NCBI GenBank assembly: GCA_014529385.2
Contig: CM043964.1
Span: forward strand, 133,272,420-133,336,419
Source: Adiantum capillus-veneris
Lineage: Eukaryota > Streptophyta > Polypodiopsida > Polypodiales > Pteridaceae
Reading direction: 5' to 3'
DNA: 64,000 bases
A program made the translations under genes and the position numbers. The notes beneath the pieces were generated by a model. That model was not told the origin of the DNA and did not search any database. It saw only the letters and a list, made by a program, of their open reading frames with translations. Positions 20,293 through 30,696 of the stretch are shown in pieces (positions within the stretch are counted from its first letter, which is position 1; every line of letters starts with the position of its first letter).

Positions 20293-22620
20293 ATCCTTCA
20301 AACAAAGAAGCTTCTACCAGGTTTGAAAGAAGTGGACTTAGAGTTCTATGAAGATTGTGTTTATGGTAAACAAAAGAGGGTAAAATTTCAAAAATCAGGA
20401 AATGAAAGAAAGAATAAAAAACTTGAGTTGGTTCATTCTGATGTTTGGGGTCCTGCAAGTACACCATCACTTGGTGGCTCATTGTACTATGTAACATTCA
20501 TAGACGATGCGACTAGAAAAACATGGGTTTATGTCATGAAGAATAAATCCGATGTATTTTCCATATTTCAAAGGTGGAAAGCCTTTGTGGAGAATGAAAC
20601 AGGTACCAAGGTTAAATGCCTCAGATCCGACAATGGAGGCGAATATTGCAGCCAAGCTTTTGAAAGCTTTTGTGCTAGCAATGGCATTCGGAGGCAAAGG
20701 ACAACCCCAAGGACACCTCAACAAAATCGGATTTCGGAAAGGATGAACAGGACAATCATGGAACGAGCACGAAGCATGCAGCTACATGCGGGCCTACCGC
20801 TTGAACTTTGGGCAGAAGCTGTAAGTACGTCTGTGTACTTAATTAATCGGTCACCCTCAACGGCATTGGATGGGGGAGTTCCAGAAGAGGCATGGACAGG
20901 TAAACCGGTGAATTATGCATTTCTCAAAGTGTTTGGGTGTGAGGCTTTCATGCACATAGATAGAAGCCTAAGATCAAAGTTAGATGCAAAGTCCAAAAAG
21001 TGTTTCTTCATTGGCTATGGAGAAGGAGACTTTGGGTATCGCCTATGGAATCCTGAAGATGGTAAAATCTTAAGGAGTAGGGATGTAATTTTTAACGAAC
21101 AAAATATGTACAAAGATTACTTGGAAACAAAACAAACAAAAGAAACAGGTGATGAGTACATGGAGCTTGAGGACGGTGAAGACTCAAGGACTGCAAACGA
21201 TGACAATGTGCAACAACGTCAACCAAATGAGGAGCCTCAACCTATTCCCCGAAGATCTACAAGAGCAAGTAGACCTCCAGAAAGGTTTGTTCCTTCCTTC
21301 AACCATCTCTTGATCTCAGATTCTGGAGAGCCGGAATCATATGAAGAAGCTATGCAACATGAATCCAAAGAAGAATGGACGAAGAGCATGCAAGTGGAGA
21401 TGGACTCACTACATCAAAACCAAACATGGGAGTTGGTTGAGTTGCCTAAAGGTAAGCGGGCACTTCAAAACAAATGGGTGTACAAGATAAAGGAAGAAGG
21501 AGGTGGGAAGAAAAGGTACAAGTCTAGGCTTGTGGTAAAAGGTTTTTCTCAAAAGAAAGGTATTGACTTCAATGAAATATTTTCTCCTGTTGTAAAAATG
21601 AACTCAACTAGGCTTGTCTTAAGCCTTGTGGCTGCTCATGATCTAAATCTCGAGCAAATGGATGTAAATACGGCATTCCCTCACGGTGACTTAGAGGAGG
21701 AAATCTACATGCTTCAACCAAAGGGGTATGAAGTAAAAGGTAAGAAGAAAATGGTTTGCAAATTAAAGAAGAGCTTGTATGGTTTAAAGCAAGCATCAAG
21801 ACAATGGTACTTGAAGTTTGATCGATGGATGTTGGATCATGGATTCACAAGATGCAACTCGGATCACTGCGTCTACACGAAGAATTTGGGAGATGGGAAA
21901 TTCATCATCCTAATGTTGTATGTTGATGACATGTTGATTGCAAGTGCTAACATGCAGGACATCAAAGACCTAAAAGAGGAGCTGTCCAAATGTTTTTCAA
22001 TGAAAGATTTTGGTGCTGCAAAGAGGATACTTGGTATGAAAATATCAAGGGACAGGACGAAGAAAACAATAAAGCTATCTCAAGAAGATTACATCAAGAA
22101 GGTACTAGAAAGGTTTGCAATGCAAAATGCAAAACCAGTTTCTACACCTTTGGCTGGTCATTTTAAACTAACGAAGGATATGTGTCCAAAGACACAAGAG
22201 GAGATAGCCTATATGTCTAAAGTTCCATATGCTGTAGCGGTAGGTTCTCTAATGTATGCTATGGTCTGGACAAGGCCAGACATTGCACATGCAGTGGGAG
22301 TTGTGAGTAGGTTCATGGACAACCCAGGTAAAGAGCATTGGCAAGCTGTGAAGTGGATACTTAGGTATCTAAAAGGGACAACAACAAATTCTTTGTATTT
22401 TGGAGGAACTGATATTTTTCTAGAAGGGTATGCTGATGCAGATATGGCAGGTGACAAAGATACTCGAAGGAGCACTACTAGCTATGTGTTCACGGTTGGA
22501 GGCATAGCAGTAAGTTGGGCTTCAAAGCTGCAGAAAGTGGTTTCACTTTCTACCACGGAAGCAGAGTATGTAGCAATGACGGACGCAAGCAAGAAATTCT
22601 GTGGCTTCACAGATTCTTAG
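20293..22620 (+). CDS. pol: Copia B integrase, reverse transcriptase, RNase H
   Basis: Open from 20293 in phase with the upstream frame; first ATG at 20323. Integrase: the zinc site has one Cys lost (FYEDCVYGK where C..C is usual), with catalytic regions LVHSDVWGP, LRSDNGGEY and QQNRISERMNRT. RT: NKWVYKIKEEG, QMDVNTAFPHGDL, and the active site MLYVDDMLIA (about 21915-21945). RNase H: GYADADMAGDKDTRRST and LSTTEAEYVAM. A one-base deletion near 22592 shifts the end of RNase H into the frame at 22590-22880. Codes for cDNA synthesis and integration when intact. Confidence 0.93.
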   Translation: MLQTKKLLPGLKEVDLEFYEDCVYGKQKRVKFQKSGNERKNKKLELVHSDVWGPASTPSLGGSLYYVTFIDDATRKTWVYVMKNKSDVFSIFQRWKAFVENETGTKVKCLRSDNGGEYCSQAFESFCASNGIRRQRTTPRTPQQNRISERMNRTIMERARSMQLHAGLPLELWAEAVSTSVYLINRSPSTALDGGVPEEAWTGKPVNYAFLKVFGCEAFMHIDRSLRSKLDAKSKKCFFIGYGEGDFGYRLWNPEDGKILRSRDVIFNEQNMYKDYLETKQTKETGDEYMELEDGEDSRTANDDNVQQRQPNEEPQPIPRRSTRASRPPERFVPSFNHLLISDSGEPESYEEAMQHESKEEWTKSMQVEMDSLHQNQTWELVELPKGKRALQNKWVYKIKEEGGGKKRYKSRLVVKGFSQKKGIDFNEIFSPVVKMNSTRLVLSLVAAHDLNLEQMDVNTAFPHGDLEEEIYMLQPKGYEVKGKKKMVCKLKKSLYGLKQASRQWYLKFDRWMLDHGFTRCNSDHCVYTKNLGDGKFIILMLYVDDMLIASANMQDIKDLKEELSKCFSMKDFGAAKRILGMKISRDRTKKTIKLSQEDYIKKVLERFAMQNAKPVSTPLAGHFKLTKDMCPKTQEEIAYMSKVPYAVAVGSLMYAMVWTRPDIAHAVGVVSRFMDNPGKEHWQAVKWILRYLKGTTTNSLYFGGTDIFLEGYADADMAGDKDTRRSTTSYVFTVGGIAVSWASKLQKVVSLSTTEAEYVAMTDASKKFCGFTDS

Positions 22621-22880
22621 AAGAGCTTGGATTCAAACAAGACAATTGTGTCTTGTACAGTGATAGCCAAAGCGCTATCCATCTTGCGAAGAACTCAGCC
22701 TTTCATTCAAGGACAAAGCACATTGAGGTGAGATATCACTTCATACGCACTCTTTTGGAAGAGGGACAACTAAAGCTAGGAAAGGTGCATACAAGTGAAA
22801 ATCCTGCAGACATGTTTACAAAGGTGGTCAACAAGGAGAAGTTGAGCTTTTGCTCATCTTCAATCGGCATTCAAGGATAA
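22590..22880 (+). pseudogene. Copia B RNase H C-terminus, shifted frame
   Basis: Continues the polyprotein after the single-base deletion: LWLHRFLEELGF, then YSDSQSAIHLAKN (last catalytic Asp region), SRTKHIEVRYHFIR and ENPADMFTKVV, the conserved copia C-terminus. Ends at TAA near 22878, shortly before the purine tract. Confidence 0.9.
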
Positions 22881-22940
22881 GAAGCCAGAATGGAAAGCAG
22901 TCACAGGTTTGGTTTGGAGATCAGTCTCCAAGTGGGAGAT

Positions 22941-23602
22941 TGTTAAGTATAGAGCCCGATTTACCCTTGTAATTTTCAGTGGTAAAAGCGCACATTTGTA
23001 AGGCCCCCATTATGAGGAGAAGCCATCGTGCGTGAAGGAAAATCACTCACCGGAAACCAAAATTTTCACGGACAAGAATCAGGGGCAACTTTCGTCGGAA
23101 TATTCTTTTTCGCCGGAATATTATGGCCGGACGGCGGCCGGAAAGTGGTCGGAAAACAACCGGTCGGTTGGCCGGTGGCCGGTAGTCAATGGCCGATGGC
23201 CGGTGGTCGGAAGTCAATGGCCAGTGGCCGGTGGTCGGAAGTCAATGGCCGGTGGCCGGTGGCCGAATTCAAAAGCGGACTTGTCTTCTCAAGGGCGGCC
23301 ACACATGGGCGGATTGGAGGGTCCGATTTGGACTTATTCCCACAAGGGCGGCTACACATGGCTGTCTCTCATAAGAGAGGGCATCCCTTTTGGCCTATAA
23401 AAGGAGGCCATTTCTACACACATTTCATAGTGTGAAGTTGATGCAACAAGGTGAGTGTGAGGTTGTGAGAGTGAAGCAAGGCGGGAGCTCCATTAAGGGT
23501 ATAATCCCTTTGTAAATTACTTCTTGTTTTGAAGTACTAAAGCCATTGAGTGGCTGCTTTCCCGTGGACGTAGCCCACATTGGGTGAACCACGTATCTCG
23601 TG

Positions 23603-23659
<57 letters not shown>

Positions 23660-23743
23660 CTATAATCTCGTGTATGTAAATCTGTCTTTCTCCATTAAGT
23701 AATCTACTCAATTATCTATTTAGCTACGTCTTATTTCCTAACA
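22941..23743 (+). repeat. 3' LTR of copia B
   Basis: 803 bases, same ends as the 5' LTR. It has one more GGCCGGTGGTCGGAAGTCAAT unit (about 23178-23262), a TATA box at 23396 and a CT microsatellite at 23607-23656. Confidence 0.93.
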
Positions 23744-23748
23744 ACAAA

Positions 23749-24838
23749 AATCTTGTTTGACCAAATGAGTGTCAACGAGGAGATAGCTTCAACCCATATA
23801 AAGCTTTGTTACATTTGCACACCTTATCCTCTTGTCCTTTCTTGACAAAACCGTGAGGTTGCGCTACATAAACTTCCTCAAATATGTCACCATTCAAGAA
23901 AGCAATAACAATGTCTGACTGATGTAAATCCCAACCAAAATGAGCTGCCAATGCACATAGAAAATGAATATTAGTCGTACAACAAGTGGGAGCAAAAGTT
24001 TTTTCATAATCTATGCCTTTATGCTACACATAGCCTTTTGCAATAAGTCCAGACTTATGGCGATCAACCTCGCTGTCCGACTTGCATTTCAACTTGTAAA
24101 CCACTTTGTACCAATGGCCTTTTTTCCAGGAGGCAAATCACATAAAGTCCATGTGTCATTTTTTATAAGTGCATCATATTCTGATTGCATGGCAGCCATC
24201 CAATTTTTTGAATTTTGTGCTTCATTAAAAGACAGAGGTTCCTCAACATCATGTAAGCTAGACACAACCAAACCATAACAATTTGATGCATAAGATGCAT
24301 GGCGACAGCCTGAACGAGTTTTTCTAGCAAAGGTGCATCCAATTAATGTCATGCAATGTATGCACCAACCATTTTGGCATACCTCTCGCCTGCTCATTTT
24401 CAGCCCTTTCCTCATCAAATACATCATGTACATCTACATCAGTAATAGGATGATCTGTAACAATTTTAGAAACCCCCATAGGCTGTATATTTGCCTCATT
24501 GGAATTTACATTCGAACTTCCACCCCTGAAAAGAGGCAACAAAGTGTCATAAATGTCCCGTGAGCTGACATTACTGTCTCTAGTACATGACAGCAAGGGT
24601 TGAAGTGAATCTTCCACAAACACATCCCGTGAAATTAGATTACGCTTTGTTTGTGAATGATACAACCTATAACCTTTTCTTTCAGCACTATAACTAACAA
24701 AAATACATTTGACAACCTTATTATACAATTTTCTGTGTTGTGTTTGTGGCACCAAAGCATATGCCAAACAACCAAAACATGCATGTGCTCAATAGAAGGA
24801 TTTCTATCATGCCATGCTTCATATGCAGTAATAGACTA
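23749..24838 (-). pseudogene. Copia A RT N-terminal part and integrase C-terminal part
   Basis: Continues copia A on the far side of copia B. Minus-strand segments: RT entry KNWMAAMQSEYDALIKNDTW and LPPGKKAIGTKW (about 24100-24230), and integrase C-terminal FVSYSAERKGYRLYHSQTKR (about 24640-24700). Several frame changes. It ends at 24838 where the CACTA-like insert begins. It aligns with 53540-54370 of copia C. Confidence 0.8.
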
Positions 24839-25045
24839 CACTACAAGAGGTACTTCACATTAGCGACGCTCGCAGTACGATGCTCAAAAAAGAAAATCCA
24901 CGGCGTCGCTATTCTATTTGTTGCATAGCGACGCCCATAAAGACGCTTATAGCGACACCGACAGGGGTAAAAAATAAACCGAGAGTGCCAGAAACTCAGA
25001 TCTCAGATCTGAGTTTTTGCCACTCAAGCGAAAGAGGTAACCCGT

Positions 25046-25083
<38 letters not shown>

Positions 25084-25173
25084 CCACACACAAACACACA
25101 CACACGAGAAGAGGAAGGAGATCCAGGTATGCTCCTTCCCTCTCCTCTCTCTCATGTTCCCTTCCCTTCTTTC

Positions 25174-25220
<47 letters not shown>

Positions 25221-25263
25221 CACACACACACACACACACACATTGTGTATTTGAAAGAAACAA

Positions 25264-25296
<33 letters not shown>

Positions 25297-25780
25297 GCAC
25301 ATGTATAAACAAAAAAAACATACACTTACACATACATAAACAAAGAATGCAAACACACACACATTGAGAGAGGAAAAGAGAGCGAGAGAGAGAGATAAAG
25401 TAAAGAGAGATATATATATAAAACAAACCAAGAGAGAGAGAGAGGAGAAAACAAAGAGAAAGAGAAAGAGAGAGAGAGAATAGAAAACCAAAGAGAGAGA
25501 GAGGGGGAGAAGACGAAAGAGAGAGGTAAGGGGAAAAACAAAGAGAGAGAGATTAGGTTAAGATTTAAATTAGATTTAAGATTATGTTAGATTACATTTA
25601 GATTTATGTTTATGTTGAGTTTAGGATTAAGTAAGATTTAGATTTACAAAGATTAAAATTAGGTTAGATTTAAAATTAGGGCAAGATTTAAGATTATCTA
25701 GCTATGTTAGATTTAAGTTATATTACATTTAGGTTTAGGATTTAAAATTGGATAAGATTTACGTTTATGTTGAGTTAAAA
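24839..25780. mobile_element. CACTA-like terminal fragment rich in microsatellites
   Basis: Begins CACTACAAGAGG at 24839, the canonical CACTA end. Subterminal TAGCGACG motifs follow (24863-24960), then blocks of CT (25048-25080, 25157-25216), CA (25220-25242) and GA, and an AGATTTAAGATTA-rich tract (25560-25780). Compared with copia C, about 200 bases of copia A (homologous to 54378-54580) are missing at the right side, and no matching CTTGTAGTG end is seen. The right end of the insert and adjacent copia sequence were probably deleted together. Confidence 0.6.
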
Positions 25781-25784
25781 ATGC

Positions 25785-26945
25785 ATTAAATTCATGAGAC
25801 ATATACTCCCCCCCCTCGATCAGAATGGAGAGTGTCCGTAATACATTTGGAGACATTTTCAACCGTAGCTAGAAATTGTTTGAAGCACATGAACACTTCA
25901 GACTTAGCTTTCAATGGATATACCCATGCATGCCTGGAGTAGTCATCAATAAAAGTGACGAAGTACAACTAATTTCCCAAGTACGGAGTTTGCATAGGCG
26001 CACAGACATCACTATGCACAACTTGCAATCTGCATGTAGCACGAAATGACCTATCCTTTGGAAACTTAGCACGCTGCATTTTACCCAAAATACAGCCTTC
26101 ACAAACATGTTTGACAGGTACTTCAAGAGGCGGCAAAGAAGCAACCATAATAGATTTTTGCAAACGCAACAAACTGGCAAAATTTTGATTCCCAAAAAGT
26201 GCATGCCACCGTTTTGCATCTGACATAGCTCTTGAATCTCCAACTATATTTGTGCAATTTTGTCCAAATTTGTCGTACAAAGTGAGCTTATATAGCCCAC
26301 GACACAAAAGGCCAGATGCAACAATTTCATCATCAAAACTGAGATCATGAACTGCACATCTGTCATCTACAAATTTGACTACAAGTCCAAGTCTAGCAAG
26401 TGCAGATATAGACAAAAGATTCTTCTTGATCCTAGGTACATAAAGTGCATCAACAAGTGTGAAAGAACTACCATTTGCAGCAGTAAGCACAATCTTTTTA
26501 ACTGTCTGAACCGGATAAGAGGCATTGTTGGCACAAGTGACTGAATTCCCATGAGGGAGAGACTTGAGAGAGGTGAATAAATCACGATGTGAGGTAATGC
26601 GCTTTGTAGCACCAGTGTCAAAATACATGTGAATCTGTAGCGACTGACATGCATGCATCATGGAAAACAAAGTTATAGGTACACTCTGCACTAAAAGCCC
26701 ATTCTGCATCAACATCAGCATCACAGTCTCCTTTCATAGAAGACTCAACAATAGCTACATTTGTAGTGGAACCAGCATTTGCAGTGGAACCAACCTCTTT
26801 CTTCTTTGCCTCTTTGGACTTCAACTTAGGACACTGTTTGATCATCTTTACAATGATGGCAACGCATCTTCTTTTTGCCCTTATCACCAAAATTTCCAGA
26901 CGAATTGTTGCCAGCTGAAGCATTAGGATCATGTGATTTTCCACT
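25785..26945 (-). pseudogene. Copia A zinc knuckle, protease and integrase N-terminal part
   Basis: Protease MYFDTGATKRITSHRD (about 26600), then LSISALARLGL. Integrase zinc region KRWHALFGNQNF and CEGCILGKM (about 26080-26200), then VVHSDVCAPMQTP with the first catalytic Asp. The upstream frame 26618-26944 holds the end of gag. Frames change several times. It aligns with 54590-55760 of copia C. Confidence 0.82.
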
Positions 26946-27720
26946 CACAAAAGAACCATAAGAAGTGGTTGCATTGCTGCTACCACCCTTTATTTGAGAA
27001 GCAATAAAAGCCCATCAAGTGCATGTTCTCTAGTCCTATTTTTTATAGAAAGTGACTCTTGCAACCTTAATGTGCACAATGCATCAAACTTGACAACTTC
27101 AGGATTTCCTTGGGTCATAAGTCTCCAGGTACTAGCAAAAGTCTGGTAAGAGTCTAGCAAGGCATCAAGAACAATCTACACTACAAGGGAGCTGTCTGAA
27201 ATGACTTCACCTGCAGAAATAAGTTGCTCATTGATATCCTTGACACTAGCAAGGAAAGTGTCCATATCATCTTCCTCATGCTTAATCATTGATTCCATCT
27301 CCTGACGTAGCAAAGAAATTTTAGCCTCATTGTGGCTTGCATAAAGACCAGCCAGAGTATCTTAAGCCTGTTTTGTTGATTTCACTAAACGGATGTGAGG
27401 AGTAATGGTGTGCTTCATAGATAACACAATCAGCACATGAGCCTGTGCATCCTTTACATCCCAACGAGCTTGTTCTTCCAAAGGCAAAACAAATCTAACA
27501 GTAGCAATCCTTGCAGCAAGACCTGTAACATCCTCAACATCGCCTACATCCTTAGAACCAAGACGTACATCAATGCCTTGCACAATATTCCAGACGCCCT
27601 TTGACACAAGAACATGTTGCATCATGTAAGCCCACATAGGGTAATTGTATCCATCCAATTTTTCCTCAGCAGCAACTCTTGAACATATCTGTGTTATTGC
27701 CAGCCACGGTAAATGATGCC
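26946..27720 (-). pseudogene. Copia A gag
   Basis: Best-conserved part is 27362-27690: EEKLDGYNYPMWAYMM, SKGVWNIVQGIDVRLG and ARWDVKDAQAHVLIVLS, followed by a stop (KSTKQA) where copia C continues QTWDIL. The pattern DG.NYPMWAYMM is the normal copia gag start (W...M...L). Non-functional. Confidence 0.75.
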
Positions 27721-28057
27721 CCTGATGTGAAAACTGCCTTAAAAGAGGAGAAACAAAGCGAGAACAACACATGCTATATAACACAATATGTAGAAGACTA
27801 TAAGGACCTGTTATGCAAAAAACAACACTGACAAAAAAATTGCACAAAACGACAGAATAGCCTGTGCGATACTGCTGCCTGTTGTGGAAACGAAGGCCAA
27901 AATGAGCCCAAATAAAAAATCTGAGCAGACTGAGATCTACGAGTTCTCTTGAAATCTTTGTCTCCTTGTGAATGCTCACCAAAGCTCACAAAAATTGGAG
28001 AAAGTGAGAAGGCATGTACTGGAGCTGTTGGCGGCTAAGCTCGGGAGGATGTGACTT

Positions 28058-28069
28058 GCTTTGATACCA
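28058..28069 (-). other. Primer-binding site of copia A
   Basis: Minus strand TGGTATCAAAGC, one base off the initiator-Met tRNA complement, two bases inside the 5' LTR. Confidence 0.85.
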
Positions 28070-28071
28070 AT

Positions 28072-28288
28072 TGTTGGAATTAGGGTTGCGGGGAAACACA
28101 GACATCTTGGAGAAGACGAAGGAAGCTCAAGGCACACAACAAAGAGTATATCACTTGGAAAAGATAGATAGCCCTAGAGTGATGGGCGTATATATAATTC
28201 ACGGGGGGAAAACCTCGTAAAGAGGGAAAAATGCCTCGATGGTCCTAAGTGTGTTCACACACATTACTACCACATGTATATGGTAACA
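28072..28288 (-). repeat. 5' LTR of copia A
   Basis: 217 bases, direct repeat of 16783-17010 with several substitutions and small deletions. ATAGA duplication follows at 28289-28293. Confidence 0.9.
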
Positions 28289-28506
28289 ATAGACTGCTAT
28301 GCAAACAAGCTTTGCAACAAATGTGGTAAGAAGGGACACCCTTCTTCTCGATGCTACTCAAATGGAGGCAGCAGCAATGGAGAAAGCAATAGTAGTAGAA
28401 GCAACATCAAAAGCTACAAATGGAAGAGACCTATCAAAGGGTCATCTCACATGGTAGAAGACGAATAAGAAAAAGGCAAGAACAACCTTGTCTTTTATGA
28501 AGATGT
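28289..28506 (+). pseudogene. Old copia remnant, gag 3' part with zinc knuckle
   Basis: After ATAGA the frame reads DCYANKLCNKCGKKGHPSSR then CYS, with a perfect CCHC knuckle (CNKCGKKGHPSSRC), a Ser/Asn linker, KWKRPIKGSSHMVEDE and a stop at about 28466. It continues the frame left at 16782. Gypsy G2 cuts the remnant at 28507; the other side is at 37342. Confidence 0.65.
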
Positions 28507-29646
28507 TGTCAGGAGTTTTTTGGAGCAATGGATTGCGCATATGTACATACACATGCATGGTGCATCGAATAAAGGATTGCCCAATTTCCATAGCCAGGTG
28601 GTTACGTGGGGCCCACATGTGTACAGGTAGGACATCATGTACATAGTGCAGCGATTTTCACTATCACCAGTACCAGTATGTTTTTTCTACAATAAGGAGG
28701 AGTTTATAGCGCCTAAAACTTCTCGAGGAAGCTATCCGCGGGCCGACGACATGAGGTCAGAAGGTGCGTCAGATGGCATCTAGTGGCGTCAGGAGGGCGA
28801 ACGAGGTCAATATTTGCACGCGGATGAGGACGGACACAACGTGGGTGTTTACTTGTGAGAGTTATACAGAAAGGTCATCATTAGGACCACTTTTTGGGGC
28901 CACTTCAGGTGGTGGCGAGATGCATTATTGGAAAAAAGCTGAGTGCCAGTTGTGCGAATGATGCAAAAAGGTGACAACTATGCACTGCGAGGTCAGTTTA
29001 AACCTGTTCGGGGTCCGTTTGAGGTCATCTAAAAGGCCAAGGGTGCCCAAGTAATAAAGCTAAGTGTGGGAACTGAAAAAACAGAGAGAAGACCAGAAAA
29101 AACATGGAGAAGAGAGGAGGAACAGCCGCAGGTGTGTTTTTGCTCATTTTGGAGCTTGTTTTGGCCGTAAACTGCTCATCCGAGGTCGGATTTGAGCACT
29201 TTGACATTGTAGACTGAGGTTTTGGGCCGTTCCGGACGCGATGGAGCTGTCCATTTTGCCAAATTTCTCACTCTTTTCCTGCTGTTTTTCTGTGTAAGTC
29301 TCTCCTATGAGCGAAGTTTCTGCTTTAGTTTGTGATTGTATCTGGCTTATTTTACCCATATTGTGTGAGCTATTTGCCCCATTGGTGTTGGCCCAAGCTC
29401 AATTGTATCTAAACATCAGAAATTCTCCTCTTTTGTGCTGAGTTTTTTGGGTGTGTGTGTGTGTGTGTCTCTGTGTGGAGTGGGCAAGTGGATAGTCTCT
29501 CTCCTCTCACTCCAGAGGTGTGTTCCTTATCTCGGCCAGGTGTGTTGTCTAAGCCGAGTGGTGCCCCATAGTGTGTGTGTGTATCTTCCCAAGAGTGTGT
29601 GTCGGGTCGTTATAGAGGTGCTTTGTGTGTTTTCATCCCGCTCACA
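28507..29646 (+). repeat. 5' LTR of G2
   Basis: 1140 bases, partner of 36193-37341. Contains short GT-rich tracts (29451-29470, 29570-29583). Small open frames in it are shared with the other LTR and are not taken as genes. Confidence 0.92.
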
Positions 29647-30393
29647 TTCTTTTGGCGCCCCCACGGAGGATCTTCTTCGAGTACCTTCTGCTTCGAGCTT
29701 CGAGCTTCGGGATTACAGGTTGCAGGTTGCAGATTACAGGTTACAGGTTACAAGTTACAGGGACAGGTACAGGTACAGGTGATTCACACAGGTACCGGTA
29801 GCTGGAGTACAGTGATATACTAGTAGTGATGTCACTTGCAGTTGTTGTGGGAATGCATCACTTGGCGCCTATTTGAGCGCATTGTCTGCTGGATTGTACG
29901 TTACTTGTGGAAACTGCCATTGTACGCCTTTGTGGAGCCATATATGGTTTTATTTGGCAGTCCGAGCCATTTCTAAGACTTGGTCTGGAAGATAGTCATT
30001 TCTGAGACTTGACTATATGCGATTTGCATTAGCCTTCGTGTGAGGGTCGATAGCGTGAGGTTTTTATTGAGCTGAGGGATTCTCAAATGTAGAGATCCTT
30101 TCGGTGATACAAGTAGCGGGAGCACCCTTTTTGTGACCTCGCCATAGGCTATGTACTAGTGATTCCTAATTGATGCTCGGGTTCTATTGTTGGCATTTTA
30201 TGCATACATAGACAGTCTATATTTTGGGTTCACACTGCTCTACTTTTGGGGAAACTCTGCCAAAATTTTTCCAAGTTATGATGGCTGGTTTTTTGGTATT
30301 TTGAGACATTTATGCGGTTATGCTGCTGAAATTTGGGCAAAAATCAGAGGATAAGTCAGGTGTGCCTTCTTGGGAGCTTCATGGTTGGATTTA
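29647..30393 (+). other. G2 5' leader with primer-binding site
   Basis: Primer-binding site TGGCGCCCCCACGGAGG at about 29653-29669, six bases after the LTR. A run of GGTTACAG/GGTACAG-type short tandem repeats at 29713-29800. The rest has no coding signal up to the small ORF at 30394. Confidence 0.7.
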
Positions 30394-30612
30394 ATGGATG
30401 ATCAAAATGGCCCTCAGTTCACTCCTTTTCATTTAACTCAAAGAATTCAGATTAATGTTCATGTGTCCAGGAAGATCTTTTTCTAGCAGCGCATAGTCTT
30501 TATGTTTGGGCCAAGAAGATTAAGAGAGATCCTGGAATGTCCTTTGCCTGTTGTAATTCCGATGATCAACTATGAAAACTCATTTGATGTGCATGTGTTT
30601 GTCCTTATCTAA
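30394..30612 (+). pseudogene. uORF1-type small ORF of G2, one internal stop
   Basis: 73 codons including stop, from ATG to TAA, with a TAG at 30484-30486. Before the stop: FTPFHLTQRIQINVHVSRKI. After it: QRIVFMFGPRRLREILE, VVIPMINYENSFDV and a hydrophobic end. It has exactly the same length as 9657-9875 and aligns from start to stop, although LTRs and leaders are unrelated, so selection on protein is the simplest explanation. It lies 84 bases before the gag ATG. There is no second small ORF here. Confidence 0.65.
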
Positions 30613-30696
30613 AGTTGAGCTCCATTGAAGTTTCTGGGGATTGGGTAGTGAAAAGTTTTGGGTTCTTGCACGTGTGTTTGAAGGGGTTCTCTAGCC

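Larger units (their letters stand above)
18123..23743 (+). mobile_element. Ty1/copia element B, nearly intact
   Basis: LTRs 18123-18926 and 22941-23743, both TGTTAAG...CTAACA. A perfect TGGTATCAGAGC primer-binding site lies two bases after the left LTR, a purine tract (AAGTGGGAGAT) lies before the right LTR, and the 5-base target duplication ACAAA is perfect (18118-18122 and 23744-23748). One polyprotein frame runs from 18991 to about 22592, broken only by a TAA at 20290 and a single-base deletion near the RNase H end. It sits inside copia A's RT. Protein motifs are closest to the Tork/Tnt1-type lineage by my reading. Confidence 0.95.
16783..28288 (-). mobile_element. Ty1/copia element A, carrying two nested insertions
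   Basis: Short LTRs (16783-17010 and 28072-28288), both starting TGTTGGAATTAGGG and ending GGTAACA. The primer-binding site is next to the right LTR, a purine tract lies beside the left one, and there is a perfect 5-base target duplication ATAGA (16778-16782 and 28289-28293). Internal order on the minus strand is gag, zinc knuckle, protease, integrase, RT, RNase H, the copia order. Copia B splits the RT region at 18123, and a CACTA-like insert plus a deletion of about 200 bases interrupts integrase at 24839-25780. The same family as copia C (52236-57059). The LTRs have diverged visibly, so A is older than B. Confidence 0.92.

Noticed and set aside
24880-25541. Many frames of 60-160 codons on both strands
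   Set aside because: Translations of CT, CA and GA microsatellites (Leu-Ser, Thr-His, Arg-Glu runs).
29435-29823. Frames of 82 and 115 codons at the G2 LTR end and leader
   Set aside because: GT-rich LTR tail and short tandem GTTACAG repeats; the part in the LTR is not preserved as a frame in the other LTR.
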